From Klebsiella sp. BIGb0407 (GTDB lineage: Bacteria > Pseudomonadota > Gammaproteobacteria > Enterobacterales > Enterobacteriaceae): DNA of 64,000 nucleotides. The stretch's first letter is position 1. Each line of letters opens with the position of its first letter. The position numbers were made by a program, and so were the translations under genes. Shown one piece after another: positions 53,824-63,775 of this stretch. The notes beneath the pieces are model-generated. The model was given only the letters and a program-made list of their open reading frames with translations. It was not told the DNA's origin and ran no database searches. The stretch lies in assembly GCF_024807845.1 (NCBI RefSeq), contig NZ_JANUEQ010000002.1, positions 124,001 to 188,000 of the forward strand. Direction: 5' to 3'.

Positions 53824-55781
53824 GTATCCGACATTGTCTTAGATTCACTTTACCCTTATTCGGCCTGTTCTTCGGTACCCAAGTAGCGGCAGTAGATGGA
53901 GATAAGCCCCTGCTGCAAGAAGGAAAAAAAACCTTATTCCAACGAGTACTGACAACGCCAGGTTGTACCCTGGGAAGCAATGCGGGTGATGATAAAGGCA
54001 CAGTACAGCCCGCCTTCAGCAGTTTTTATGTTTATCAAAAAGAAGACATTAATGGCGCAAGCTGGGTCAAAGTAGGGCCTGATAGCTATGGCAAAACCAT
54101 TGGCTGGCTGCCTCAGGCCTGCACCGTTGACTGGAAAATGCAGTTAACCCTGGCTTTTACTAACCCCGCTAACCGCGACTCGCTGCTGTTTTTCAAAGAG
54201 AGAAAAAGTCTGGATGATATTCTTTCTACTCCTGACCCGGTCTCTGTTCTCGCACCATTACGGGCAAAACTGAAACGCGAGGGTCATTCAGATGAAGTGC
54301 TGGCGCAGGAGCCAGAATATTTTGTTGATCTGCAAAAACAGTTTTATCTGTTACCTATTTTAAGCGGCGAAGAAATCATGACAGAAGACGGGTTCTATAC
54401 TCGTTTACTTAACGTGGCTTCCGTGAGCAAAGCAAACGTCATTCAAAAACAAGAAGATGACGTTAACCAGCTTAAAGGATTTAAGGCCTCCGTCGTCTTC
54501 GTGATTGATTCCACCATTTCAATGGGCCCTTATATTGAGCGTACCAAGGAGGCGGTGAATAAAGTCTTTGATAAGATAAAACAAGAGCATTTGCAGGATC
54601 AGGTAAAATTTGGCCTGGTTTCATTCCGCTCAAACAACAAAGTCGTACCGGGTCTGGAATACAGAACTAAAATTTACGCAGATCCGAACAAGGTTAAAGA
54701 TGGTGAGGATTTCCTTAAACAGGTAGCCGATCTGAAAGAGGCTAAAGTCTCCAGTTCGTTATATGACGAAGATGCCTATGCCGGTGTGTTATCGGCTATT
54801 GATGAGATTGACTGGAGCCCATACGGGGCCCGTTATATGGTGTTAATCACCGATGCCGGTGCCATTGACGGTGACAATAAATTGTCCGGTACAGGCCTCG
54901 ACTCGAATCAATTAAGGCTGGAAGCCGGTAATCGGGGCATTGCTATCTATACCCTGCACCTGAAAACACCAGGTGGTAAAGATAATCATACTAAAGCAGA
55001 GAACCAGTACCGGGATCTCTCTAACTTCGACAGTACCCAGTCCAACCTCTACCAGGCAGTCGATGCCGGTGACCTGAAAATGTTTGGTCAACAGGTTGAT
55101 GCCCTGGCAGCCGCAATTACCGAGCAGGTTAAATCCGCCTATATGGGTGATGCTGCCATAGGTAGCGCACTCTATTCTAAAGGTGATGGTAAAACTCTGA
55201 CAAAAGAGCAGAAATTACTCGAAGATACCGCATTAATCGGTCATGCCATGCAGCTCGCTTATCTGGGTAAAAAGAACGATACCCAGGCACCACTGGTGTT
55301 TAAAGCCTGGATCAGTGACCGTGACCTTATTAAGCAGAATATTCCCACCACGGATGTTCGGGTACTGCTGACGAAAGGACAATTGAGCGATTTGAGTGAT
55401 GTGGTGAACCAAATTCTGCAAGCCGCCAATGAAGGTATGATCTCCCCGGAAAAAATGTTTGAACAGTTACGTACCGTCGCCGCAACCATGGGAGCGGATC
55501 CTAACCAGTTAAAACAACAGGATAACACCAACATTAATCAGTTAGGTGTCCTTGGGGAATACCTTGCTGATTTACCTTATCGCAGTGATGTTCTCAATTT
55601 AGATGAAGAAACATGGAAAAGCTGGGATGGCCTGTCCCAGGAAAAATTTATCCGTACTCTCTCATCTAAACTGCGCCACTACCAAAAATATAATGCGGAT
55701 GTGGATCGTTGGGTAGAGCTTGCCAAAGAGAGCGATCCACGCGATCGCGTCTACCCTGTACCGCTGGAAATGATGCCCTGA
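53820..55781 (+). CDS. Periplasmic von Willebrand factor A domain protein
   Basis: A 653-residue exported protein. The signal peptide ends near QVAA before VDGDK. An SH3-like region (about 60-110, SWVKVGPDSYGKTIGWLPQ) precedes a vWA domain whose MIDAS starts at D230 in VIDSTISM (D-S-T-I-S, Thr in the third position), with further MIDAS elements SSLYDEDAYAG and LITDAGAID. A helical C-terminal region of about 250 residues follows. It may bind a partner through a metal-dependent contact in the periplasm. The stop overlaps the ABC ATPase start (TGATG). Confidence 0.87.
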   Translation: MSIRHCLRFTLPLFGLFFGTQVAAVDGDKPLLQEGKKTLFQRVLTTPGCTLGSNAGDDKGTVQPAFSSFYVYQKEDINGASWVKVGPDSYGKTIGWLPQACTVDWKMQLTLAFTNPANRDSLLFFKERKSLDDILSTPDPVSVLAPLRAKLKREGHSDEVLAQEPEYFVDLQKQFYLLPILSGEEIMTEDGFYTRLLNVASVSKANVIQKQEDDVNQLKGFKASVVFVIDSTISMGPYIERTKEAVNKVFDKIKQEHLQDQVKFGLVSFRSNNKVVPGLEYRTKIYADPNKVKDGEDFLKQVADLKEAKVSSSLYDEDAYAGVLSAIDEIDWSPYGARYMVLITDAGAIDGDNKLSGTGLDSNQLRLEAGNRGIAIYTLHLKTPGGKDNHTKAENQYRDLSNFDSTQSNLYQAVDAGDLKMFGQQVDALAAAITEQVKSAYMGDAAIGSALYSKGDGKTLTKEQKLLEDTALIGHAMQLAYLGKKNDTQAPLVFKAWISDRDLIKQNIPTTDVRVLLTKGQLSDLSDVVNQILQAANEGMISPEKMFEQLRTVAATMGADPNQLKQQDNTNINQLGVLGEYLADLPYRSDVLNLDEETWKSWDGLSQEKFIRTLSSKLRHYQKYNADVDRWVELAKESDPRDRVYPVPLEMMP

Positions 55782-56506
55782 TGCTACACATTGAAGATCT
55801 TTGTGTAGTCCGTGGCCTGGGTCGTCAGGCCCACCATGTTTACCTGCCGCAGCTTAGGTTGCGGCCGGGTGAGGTGATGGCGATTACCGGTGAAAGTGGT
55901 TGTGGTAAAAGCACGCTGCTTGAAGCCCTTGGACTGCTACTGCATCCCAGTAAAATTGGGCGCTTCGAGCTAAGAGATAATAGCCAGACTCTCAATGTTG
56001 CTGCCTTACTCAATGCGCATAAGCAAACTGAACTGGCAAATATTCGTTCCCGTCAGCTGGGGTTTGTTCTGCAAAATGGCGGACTCCTTCCTTATCTGAC
56101 CGTGCAAGATAACATTCACTTGCCCAGTCAGTTACTCGGAACACATCCCGATAAGGCAATGCTAAATAGAATAATTGAAGCCCTAAAACTGGCGCCGCTT
56201 TTAGCGAAGTATCCGGCACAATTATCATTTGGTGAAAGACAGAGAACGGCATTTGCACGCGCGATAGCCCATCGCCCAAGTCTGGTACTGGCCGATGAAC
56301 CTACCGCAGCACTTGATCCACATAATGCCCGGCAGCTGTTTAGTCTATTTATTGATTTGGTTTCTCAGGAGGGAATGATGGCTCTGGTCGTTTGTCATGA
56401 CTGGCCGCTAGTGCAGAGTTTCAATTTACCTGCCCTTGTCGCTCGCTTCTCTGAAATATCAGAAAATTCATCTGAAACGCAAAAGGGGACCTATTTTGCT
56501 CCCTGA
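55781..56506 (+). CDS. ABC transporter ATPase, LolD/MacB type
   Basis: A 241-residue ATPase. Walker A is GESGCGKST, the signature LSFGERQR is a variant of LSGGQ, and Walker B is LVLADEPTAALD. It resembles LolD and MacB nucleotide-binding domains, which drive envelope mechanotransmission rather than bulk transport. The start MLHIEDLC at 55781 shares one base with the vWA stop; a frame extension upstream lies inside the vWA gene. Confidence 0.88.
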   Translation: MLHIEDLCVVRGLGRQAHHVYLPQLRLRPGEVMAITGESGCGKSTLLEALGLLLHPSKIGRFELRDNSQTLNVAALLNAHKQTELANIRSRQLGFVLQNGGLLPYLTVQDNIHLPSQLLGTHPDKAMLNRIIEALKLAPLLAKYPAQLSFGERQRTAFARAIAHRPSLVLADEPTAALDPHNARQLFSLFIDLVSQEGMMALVVCHDWPLVQSFNLPALVARFSEISENSSETQKGTYFAP

Positions 56507-57713
56507 CAGAACCTTACTGCTAAGTCGTTTAGCGCTAAAAGATCTATGGCATGATCGGATTATCTCTTTTTGTATTGTTTCTTCGTTAATTGCCGTTATT
56601 GCCCCCCTGCTCCTGCTCTTCGGTTTGCGATTTGGTATTGTCAGCCAATTGCAGGATGACCTGGCGACAGACCCGCGTAACCTTGAGATCCGTATGCTGA
56701 GCAGTGGAAGCTACGACCAGGCCTGGATAGAGCAATTACGTCAACGCCCGGATGTCGGCTTTGCTATCGGGCAGACACGTTCACTCAATACTCTCGCTGA
56801 CTTGCAAAGTGATAGTCGTCATTTCATTGAAAATGTTGAGGTTATCCCTACTTCTGACGGTGATCCGCTGTTAGCAGATCTTAAGATTAATCACGAAGAT
56901 GAGGTCATTCTGACCGCAGAAGCGGTCCGCAAGCTGAGCGTTAATATCGGCGATACTATTACCCTGCGTGTGAGTCGCCAGCTTGAAGGTCGTCTGGAAT
57001 GGGGGCGAAAAAACCTGACCGTGGCGGGGATATTACCTGCGACCTATTTTAACCGCGCAGCGATTTTTACCCAGCCAGCGCTGTTAATGATGCTGGAGAA
57101 TTTCAGAGATGGTTACGCGGCTCCGGCGCTTGGCGTCAGTAACGGTCAGGAACTTATCAGCAACAAACCCGCACGCTATGCTCGTGCCCGCCTTTATGCC
57201 AAAGATATTGATAGCGTTGCCAGCCTTGAGCAAGATTTGAGGGTACAACGCATCGAAACCACCAGCAGACTCGCAGATATTGAAAATGTAAAAAGCATCA
57301 ACCGAGTGCTGGGGATTATTTTCAACATTATTGCAGCCACCGCGCTGATCGGTTGTATCGCTTCTCTTACCGGTTCATTTATCGCGAATATCGATCGTAA
57401 ACGTAAGCATATTGCCGTCCTACGCTTGCTCGGTTTTACTGGCTTACAGGTAGGACTCTATGTGGTATTCCAGGGCTGTTTGCTCAGTATTCTGGCTTAT
57501 GCTGGAGGTTATGGCATCTACCTTATCGCCAGCCAAGTCTTTAATCAGGTGTTATCCGGAACGCTCGCTACCGAAGAAATGCTTTGCAAAATCACACTTG
57601 AGCACAGCCTGTTAGCCATGGCGCTAACCGTAGTGATTGCACTCATCGTTGCCAGTATTAGCGCCTATCGTGCAATTAAGATTGACCCCGCCCAGAGCTT
57701 GCGAGAGGTGTGA
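56496..57713 (+). CDS. ABC transporter permease, LolE/MacB/FtsX type
   Basis: A permease of about 405 residues. One N-terminal helix (ISFCIVSSLIAVIAPLLLLFGL), a large periplasmic core domain, then three C-terminal helices with the FtsX-domain loop IDRKRKHIAVLRLLGFTG. No good ATG exists: a TTG at 56496 lies eight bases after AAGGGG and overlaps the ATPase stop by 11 bp, so I take it as the start; an ATG at 56436 is possible but lies deep in the ATPase gene. Only one permease is encoded, so a homodimer is expected. Confidence 0.82.
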   Translation: MLPDRTLLLSRLALKDLWHDRIISFCIVSSLIAVIAPLLLLFGLRFGIVSQLQDDLATDPRNLEIRMLSSGSYDQAWIEQLRQRPDVGFAIGQTRSLNTLADLQSDSRHFIENVEVIPTSDGDPLLADLKINHEDEVILTAEAVRKLSVNIGDTITLRVSRQLEGRLEWGRKNLTVAGILPATYFNRAAIFTQPALLMMLENFRDGYAAPALGVSNGQELISNKPARYARARLYAKDIDSVASLEQDLRVQRIETTSRLADIENVKSINRVLGIIFNIIAATALIGCIASLTGSFIANIDRKRKHIAVLRLLGFTGLQVGLYVVFQGCLLSILAYAGGYGIYLIASQVFNQVLSGTLATEEMLCKITLEHSLLAMALTVVIALIVASISAYRAIKIDPAQSLREV

Positions 57714-57761
57714 TCTGAACATCTTATTTTCTACTCAATTTATTCTTCGTGGAGACAATCT

Positions 57762-59330
57762 GTGACCTCAACTCTTTCCTCAATGCGCTGCTGGGTAGTG
57801 GTTGGCGTGCTCGCCAATATATCGCCCGTTTTGGCCGATTCATGGCCTGATAAGGCTTATAATCCGAAACCGGCTGACGAAGATATCATTTTGCCTATGC
57901 CTTGTGAGGGATCAATGGTATTTCGTCGGATTGAAATCCCGATGGATAGCCCGCTTGATGACCTGCCTGTAACCTTAGGAGAGGACAGTGGAGAATGGGG
58001 CGTTATCGAACACAGTTACCCTGCTTTTATTGCCGGAAGCTTTAATAATGGCAAACAGGGTAAAGGTCGTTATTACTTGATGGCCAAGTACCCTCTCACC
58101 GCTTTACAGTATCAAGCCTTAACGGAAGGAACCTGTCCCACAGTTTCACGTAAGTTGAACATACCCGCAACAGGCATGAGCTGGTTTGATGCAGTCAGCG
58201 TCGCCGATAAATATAACCAATGGCTACGAACAAACGCCATCGATAAGTTACCTGAAGAAGACGGTAAACCTGGATTTTTAAGACTCCCGACTGAAGTCGA
58301 ATGGGAGTTTGCCGCCCGTGGTGGTCTGAAAGTTAATAGCGCTGAGTTTCGTGATGTACGCTATCCGATGGATGATATTAAAAAATATGAATGGTTTTCA
58401 GGAGCTCAGTCTTCCAACGGTAAAATACAGCTGGTAGGGTTGCTTGAACCAAACCCCCTCGGTTTACATGATATGCTCGGTAATGTATCCGAGATGATGT
58501 TTACCCCTTTTTATCTTAATAAGCTGAACCGACTACATGGTCAGGCCGGGGGCTTTGTCGTACGGGGTGGTAGCTTCCAGTCAAATCAGTCAGAAGTTCG
58601 TAGTGCGGCTCGTAGAGAAGTTAATTACTACGACAATGCAACACCATCGATTAGCAAAAGTATTGGTCTTCGTTTGGTCTTAGTGGCCCCGACCATCACC
58701 TCGCAGGATAGAGTTAAACAGCTAGAAAAAAGCTGGAAAACGCTAGGTGCCGATAATCAGCATGCTGAAAAACAAAAAGACGAAACAAAAGACACAGCCA
58801 GAGAGTTAGGCAGCCTTGCCTCTGCTGTTGATGATGCGGAGCTAAAACAAAAACTCAAAGGTCTCGAAAATCAATTACGTGCCAGTAATCAGAAACAGCA
58901 AGAAGATCGCGCCCAATCGATTCGTGCCAGCCATAACTTAGGCTCATTCCTATGCACTAAACTACAGGATGATGGTCGTTTTCTTGATTTTCTGAATCAG
59001 AATTATGAAGCGCTATGCAAAGATAAAGATGAAAATGATGCCCATTGTGCGACTCGTAAAACTAAATTGGGCGAACAAAAAGATAGGCTCCAGCAACTAA
59101 CCAGTTATTACGCAAGTAGTCTGGTTGACTCCGCAACGTTATACGGACAGGAAGGACTCAAACACGAATTTTCAGTGTTTGATCAAATGCTGACTATTAA
59201 CAAGCGTCTCTCCGGTCTGAAACCATTCCTGGCAGCCCACTGGAAAAATCAGCAGCAATATCTGGCAAACGGAAAAATTGATACCGCTGGCTGGCTGGAA
59301 ACCTGCAAGCTGGTTGGCCCAAGTAAATAG
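57762..59330 (+). CDS. Periplasmic FGE/SUMF1-fold protein without catalytic cysteines, with coiled-coil tail
   Basis: A 522-residue exported protein. The GTG start at 57762 has GGAG upstream; the signal peptide ends VLA before DSWPD (residue 25). Residues about 40-310 are a formylglycine-generating-enzyme/SUMF1 fold: MSWFDAVSVADKYNQWLR, LRLPTEVEWEFAARGG, LGLHDMLGNVSEM, VVRGGSFQSN and SIGLRLVL. The Cys pair used by FGE after GGS is missing (SFQSNQ instead), so oxidase activity is unlikely; a binding or structural role is more probable. A charged coiled coil (about 325-375) and a helical C-terminus with four Cys follow. It lies 48 bp after the permease and is the last gene of the block. Confidence 0.86.
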   Translation: MTSTLSSMRCWVVVGVLANISPVLADSWPDKAYNPKPADEDIILPMPCEGSMVFRRIEIPMDSPLDDLPVTLGEDSGEWGVIEHSYPAFIAGSFNNGKQGKGRYYLMAKYPLTALQYQALTEGTCPTVSRKLNIPATGMSWFDAVSVADKYNQWLRTNAIDKLPEEDGKPGFLRLPTEVEWEFAARGGLKVNSAEFRDVRYPMDDIKKYEWFSGAQSSNGKIQLVGLLEPNPLGLHDMLGNVSEMMFTPFYLNKLNRLHGQAGGFVVRGGSFQSNQSEVRSAARREVNYYDNATPSISKSIGLRLVLVAPTITSQDRVKQLEKSWKTLGADNQHAEKQKDETKDTARELGSLASAVDDAELKQKLKGLENQLRASNQKQQEDRAQSIRASHNLGSFLCTKLQDDGRFLDFLNQNYEALCKDKDENDAHCATRKTKLGEQKDRLQQLTSYYASSLVDSATLYGQEGLKHEFSVFDQMLTINKRLSGLKPFLAAHWKNQQQYLANGKIDTAGWLETCKLVGPSK

Positions 59331-59392
59331 CGAGAAATGACGCATCCTCATTATCAAACGTTAAAGATAACAATCGATCATTAGCGGGTTCA

Positions 59393-59424
59393 AAGAGGTG
59401 ACTATTTTCAGTCACCTCTTTTCA
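59393..59424. terminator. Bidirectional terminator between the srf block and ascB
   Basis: AAGAGGTGACT / AGTCACCTCTT, an 11-bp perfect stem with a 6-nt loop, flanked by A and T runs. It lies between the converging FGE-fold gene and ascB. Confidence 0.85.
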
Positions 59425-59432
59425 ATTATCCC

Positions 59433-60875
<1,443 letters not shown>

Positions 60876-60891
60876 TTATCCGTTAATTAAT

Positions 60892-62346
60892 TCAGGCGTT
60901 AGCCTGCTGAGGCTGAGAAACTTTCTGCTCAACAGGCTCTTTATTATCATTTTGTTTTTCTACAGGAATATCTTCAAAGCCAAGTAACAAGGTCACAATA
61001 AATGACATCACCACCGCCATAATCATGACGCCAAATACCCAGACGATGCTCATCGGGTTTTGTGGATCAAAAAACTGCACGCTGGTAAAGAGCCCGGGTG
61101 ACGCCATAGAGTGACTCGCTAACCCGCCAATTCCGGCGACGGCACCGCAGAAAAATCCGGTAATTAAACTTGCTACCAAGGGTCTTTTGAGACGCAGAGC
61201 GACACCGTAGAGTGCAGGCTCAGAGATCCCGGCCACAATGGCAGAGGCAGCGGCGGCAAGTGCAGTCTGACGTAACTCAGGATTTTTGGTCTTCCAGGCA
61301 ACGGCCAGCGATGAACCACCCAGTGCCAGGTTTGCGCCGATTTCTGATGGCATGACCATGCCCTCTTTACCGGTCTCGGCAATGGTCTGAATGATGGTTG
61401 GGGTAAAGACACGATGCATACCCGTCATTACCAGGAGTGGCCAAAGAGCGCCCATAATCGCTACCGATAACCAGCCAAGATAATGGTGAATGGTATAGAC
61501 CACGGATGAAATACCGCTGCCAATCCAGATACCGACAGGTCCAATAAAAATAATGGCAATCGGCGAGGCAATCAGAAAAATAAGCATCGGTTTGAGGAAG
61601 TTCTTGGTAACAGCCGGAGTTATCTTATCGACCCATTTCTCGATGTAGGAAAGGATCCAAGTCATACACAATGCTGGGATGACGGTATAAGTGTACTTCA
61701 CGGCGGTAATCGGAATACCAATAAACTCTACGGGCTGACCTTGAGCCGCTTTAGCCATTAAATCGATAAATGCCGGATGTACCATAACCCCTGAGATGGC
61801 AATAGCCAGTGACATATTGGTTTTGAACTTAACCGCAGCAGAGGCTGCCACCATAATTGGCAGGAAGAAGAATGCACCGTCGCCAATCACATTAAGCACG
61901 ATCAGGGTTGAGGAGTCTTTGGTCAGGATACCCGACATGAGAAGGATCATGGCCAGTAGCTTCACCATTGATGCCCCGATGATAGCCGGGATCAGTGGTG
62001 ACATAGTACCAATCAAGGCATCAAGAATACCGGCTCCGACACGACGAAAAGACCAGCCGGTTTTGGCAGCCGGTCGGGTATCCTGAGCGGCACCTTCCGG
62101 CAGCAATTTAATCACTTCGGCATAAGCCTGAGAAACGGTATTGCCAATAATCACCTGGCATTGTGAATCGGTTTTTACCACCCCCATCACACCACTGATA
62201 CTTTTTAATTTTTGAATATCAACGGGCTCGTCATTTTTCAGCACAAATCTGAGGCGAGTCATACAGTGAGTGACAGCAGTAATATTTTCGACCCCGCCGA
62301 TAGCATCAACAATCGAACGGGAAACAGCCACATAGTTCTTGGACAT
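60892..62346 (-). CDS. ascF: Beta-glucoside PTS IIBC component AscF
   Basis: A 484-residue membrane permease-phosphotransferase. The IIB domain has the phospho-acceptor C28 in ITAVTHCMTRLRF; the IIC domain with about ten helices starts near residue 105. It matches E. coli AscF (for example DSQCQVIIGNTVSQAYAEVIKLLP). There is no IIA domain, so it needs a IIA encoded elsewhere, as in E. coli. It imports and phosphorylates beta-glucosides for AscB. Divergent from ascG. Confidence 0.95.
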   Translation of the reverse strand: MSKNYVAVSRSIVDAIGGVENITAVTHCMTRLRFVLKNDEPVDIQKLKSISGVMGVVKTDSQCQVIIGNTVSQAYAEVIKLLPEGAAQDTRPAAKTGWSFRRVGAGILDALIGTMSPLIPAIIGASMVKLLAMILLMSGILTKDSSTLIVLNVIGDGAFFFLPIMVAASAAVKFKTNMSLAIAISGVMVHPAFIDLMAKAAQGQPVEFIGIPITAVKYTYTVIPALCMTWILSYIEKWVDKITPAVTKNFLKPMLIFLIASPIAIIFIGPVGIWIGSGISSVVYTIHHYLGWLSVAIMGALWPLLVMTGMHRVFTPTIIQTIAETGKEGMVMPSEIGANLALGGSSLAVAWKTKNPELRQTALAAAASAIVAGISEPALYGVALRLKRPLVASLITGFFCGAVAGIGGLASHSMASPGLFTSVQFFDPQNPMSIVWVFGVMIMAVVMSFIVTLLLGFEDIPVEKQNDNKEPVEQKVSQPQQANA

Positions 62347-62503
62347 AGGTAAATGAGCTCTTGTAATCGCACTCTACATCCAGCGGTATAGGGCACTAAA
62401 TGTAACGGCCAGACATCCCGTTTCATGGCGATTTATTTAAGTTTATGTATTAACTGATATTTCTATCGTTAATTGAGTATTTATGTTACTGAGCAACAAA
62501 AGA

Positions 62504-62517
62504 GGTAACCGGTTCCA
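62504..62517. promoter_or_regulatory. AscG-like operator
   Basis: GGTAACCGGTTCCA carries the AACCGGTT core of the known E. coli AscG operator TGAAACCGGTTTCA, in the gap between ascF and ascG. Confidence 0.65.
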
Positions 62518-62576
62518 CACAATATTTATTTTATTTGTTATTAATTCAATTTATTTTTAATTCGATTGTCATTTTA

Positions 62577-62592
62577 TGTGATCGGGTTCACC
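62577..62592. promoter_or_regulatory. CRP-like site in the asc promoter region
   Basis: TGTGA-TCGGGT-TCACC: a perfect left and a near-perfect right half-site. Confidence 0.65.
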
Positions 62593-62705
62593 AAATTCAT
62601 TCATGTTTTAAATGGACTTCGCTCTGATAGCGGCACAGTTCTCTGCATCTCTGACGTTAAAAAATGTGTAAAATGATTCCGGTATCAATTGGTCGGGATA
62701 AAGAC

Positions 62706-63719
62706 ATGTCTACAATGCAGGAAGTAGCGAAACGGGCAAACGTATCAAAAGCGACAGTTTCGCGTGTGTTGTCAGGGAAAGGCTATACCAGTGACGAAAC
62801 CAAAGCGCGGGTGTATCAGGCGATTGAGGAAACGGGCTATCGCCCGAATTTGCTGGCGCGCAACCTTTCGACCAGCAAGTCCGCCTGTATTGGCCTGGTG
62901 GTGACCAACAATCTTTATCAGGGCAGTTACTTCAATGAAATCCTGTCTCAGGCGGCCAAAAAGGTTGAGGATAATGGCCGGCAACTGATCCTGGTTGACG
63001 GCAAACACAGCGCCGAGGAAGAACAGGCTGCGATTCAATTTCTGCTCGACTTACGCTGTGATGCGATTATTGTTTATCCCCGCTTTCTCAGCATTAGCCA
63101 GATGGATGAGATAATTGAGCAACATCCCCAGCCTATTATGGTCGTGAACCGTAAACTGAGAAAAAATCAGAGCCACTGCATCGTCTGCGATCATAAAGGT
63201 TCCAGTTTTAATGCCACCCAATATTTAATTTCCCGCGGACATAAAGAGATTGCCTTTATTACCGGTTCGATGGACTCACCGACAGCCATTGAACGCCTGG
63301 CTGGCTATAAAGAGGCGTTGACTGCAAACGGAATAAATATTACCGAATCACTGATTATTCCAGGCCGCTGGACGCCTACTTGCGGTGTTCAGGCCGTCAT
63401 GAAGTTACACCACCAGGCTACGCCTTTTACCGCAATTCTGGCCAGCAATGATGATATGGCCATCGGGGCAATCAAAGCGCTGGACGATACAGGTATTGCA
63501 GTTCCTCAGCAGGTATCCGTTATCGGTTTCGATGATATTCCAACCGCTCCCTTCCTGAAGCCAGCTTTATCCAGTGTGAAAGATCCGGTTAATGAAATGA
63601 TTAATGAAGTGATTCATCGGGTTATTTCGATGCTCGATGGCGGGCATTTCTTAAAAGATAATATCTTTACGTCTGAATTAAAAATCAGGGATTCTGTGGG
63701 GGATGTCCCCGGCGTATAA
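62706..63719 (+). CDS. ascG: LacI-family repressor AscG
   Basis: A 337-residue repressor of the asc operon. The N-terminal helix-turn-helix MQEVAKRANVSKATVSRVLSG and the hinge YRPNLLARNLS precede a sugar-binding domain that tracks E. coli AscG (DGKHSAEEE, LLDLRCDAIIVYPRFLS, TGSMDSPTAIERLAGYKEAL). The start MSTMQEV at 62706 fits the family; a frame extension to 62664 adds 14 residues not found in homologues. Confidence 0.95.
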   Translation: MSTMQEVAKRANVSKATVSRVLSGKGYTSDETKARVYQAIEETGYRPNLLARNLSTSKSACIGLVVTNNLYQGSYFNEILSQAAKKVEDNGRQLILVDGKHSAEEEQAAIQFLLDLRCDAIIVYPRFLSISQMDEIIEQHPQPIMVVNRKLRKNQSHCIVCDHKGSSFNATQYLISRGHKEIAFITGSMDSPTAIERLAGYKEALTANGINITESLIIPGRWTPTCGVQAVMKLHHQATPFTAILASNDDMAIGAIKALDDTGIAVPQQVSVIGFDDIPTAPFLKPALSSVKDPVNEMINEVIHRVISMLDGGHFLKDNIFTSELKIRDSVGDVPGV

Positions 63720-63723
63720 ATGT

Positions 63724-63756
63724 AATAACGCCAGCAAGAAGCTGGCGTTATTTTTG
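63724..63756. terminator. Bidirectional terminator between ascG and ulaA
   Basis: AATAACGCCAGC / GCTGGCGTTATT, a 12-bp perfect stem followed by TTT; it serves two converging genes. Confidence 0.9.
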
Positions 63757-63775
63757 ATATTCGTCGCAGTGAAAA

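Larger units (their letters stand above)
62347..62705. promoter_or_regulatory. ascF-ascG divergent promoter region
   Basis: A 359-bp AT-rich gap containing an AscG-like operator at 62504-62517 and a CRP site at 62577-62592. No gene seen. Confidence 0.6.

Noticed and set aside
42896..59330. Type VI secretion or prophage cluster
   Set aside because: No VipA/B, VgrG, Hcp, ClpV, terminase, capsid or integrase sequences are visible; the genes are srf, Ter-like and ABC proteins.
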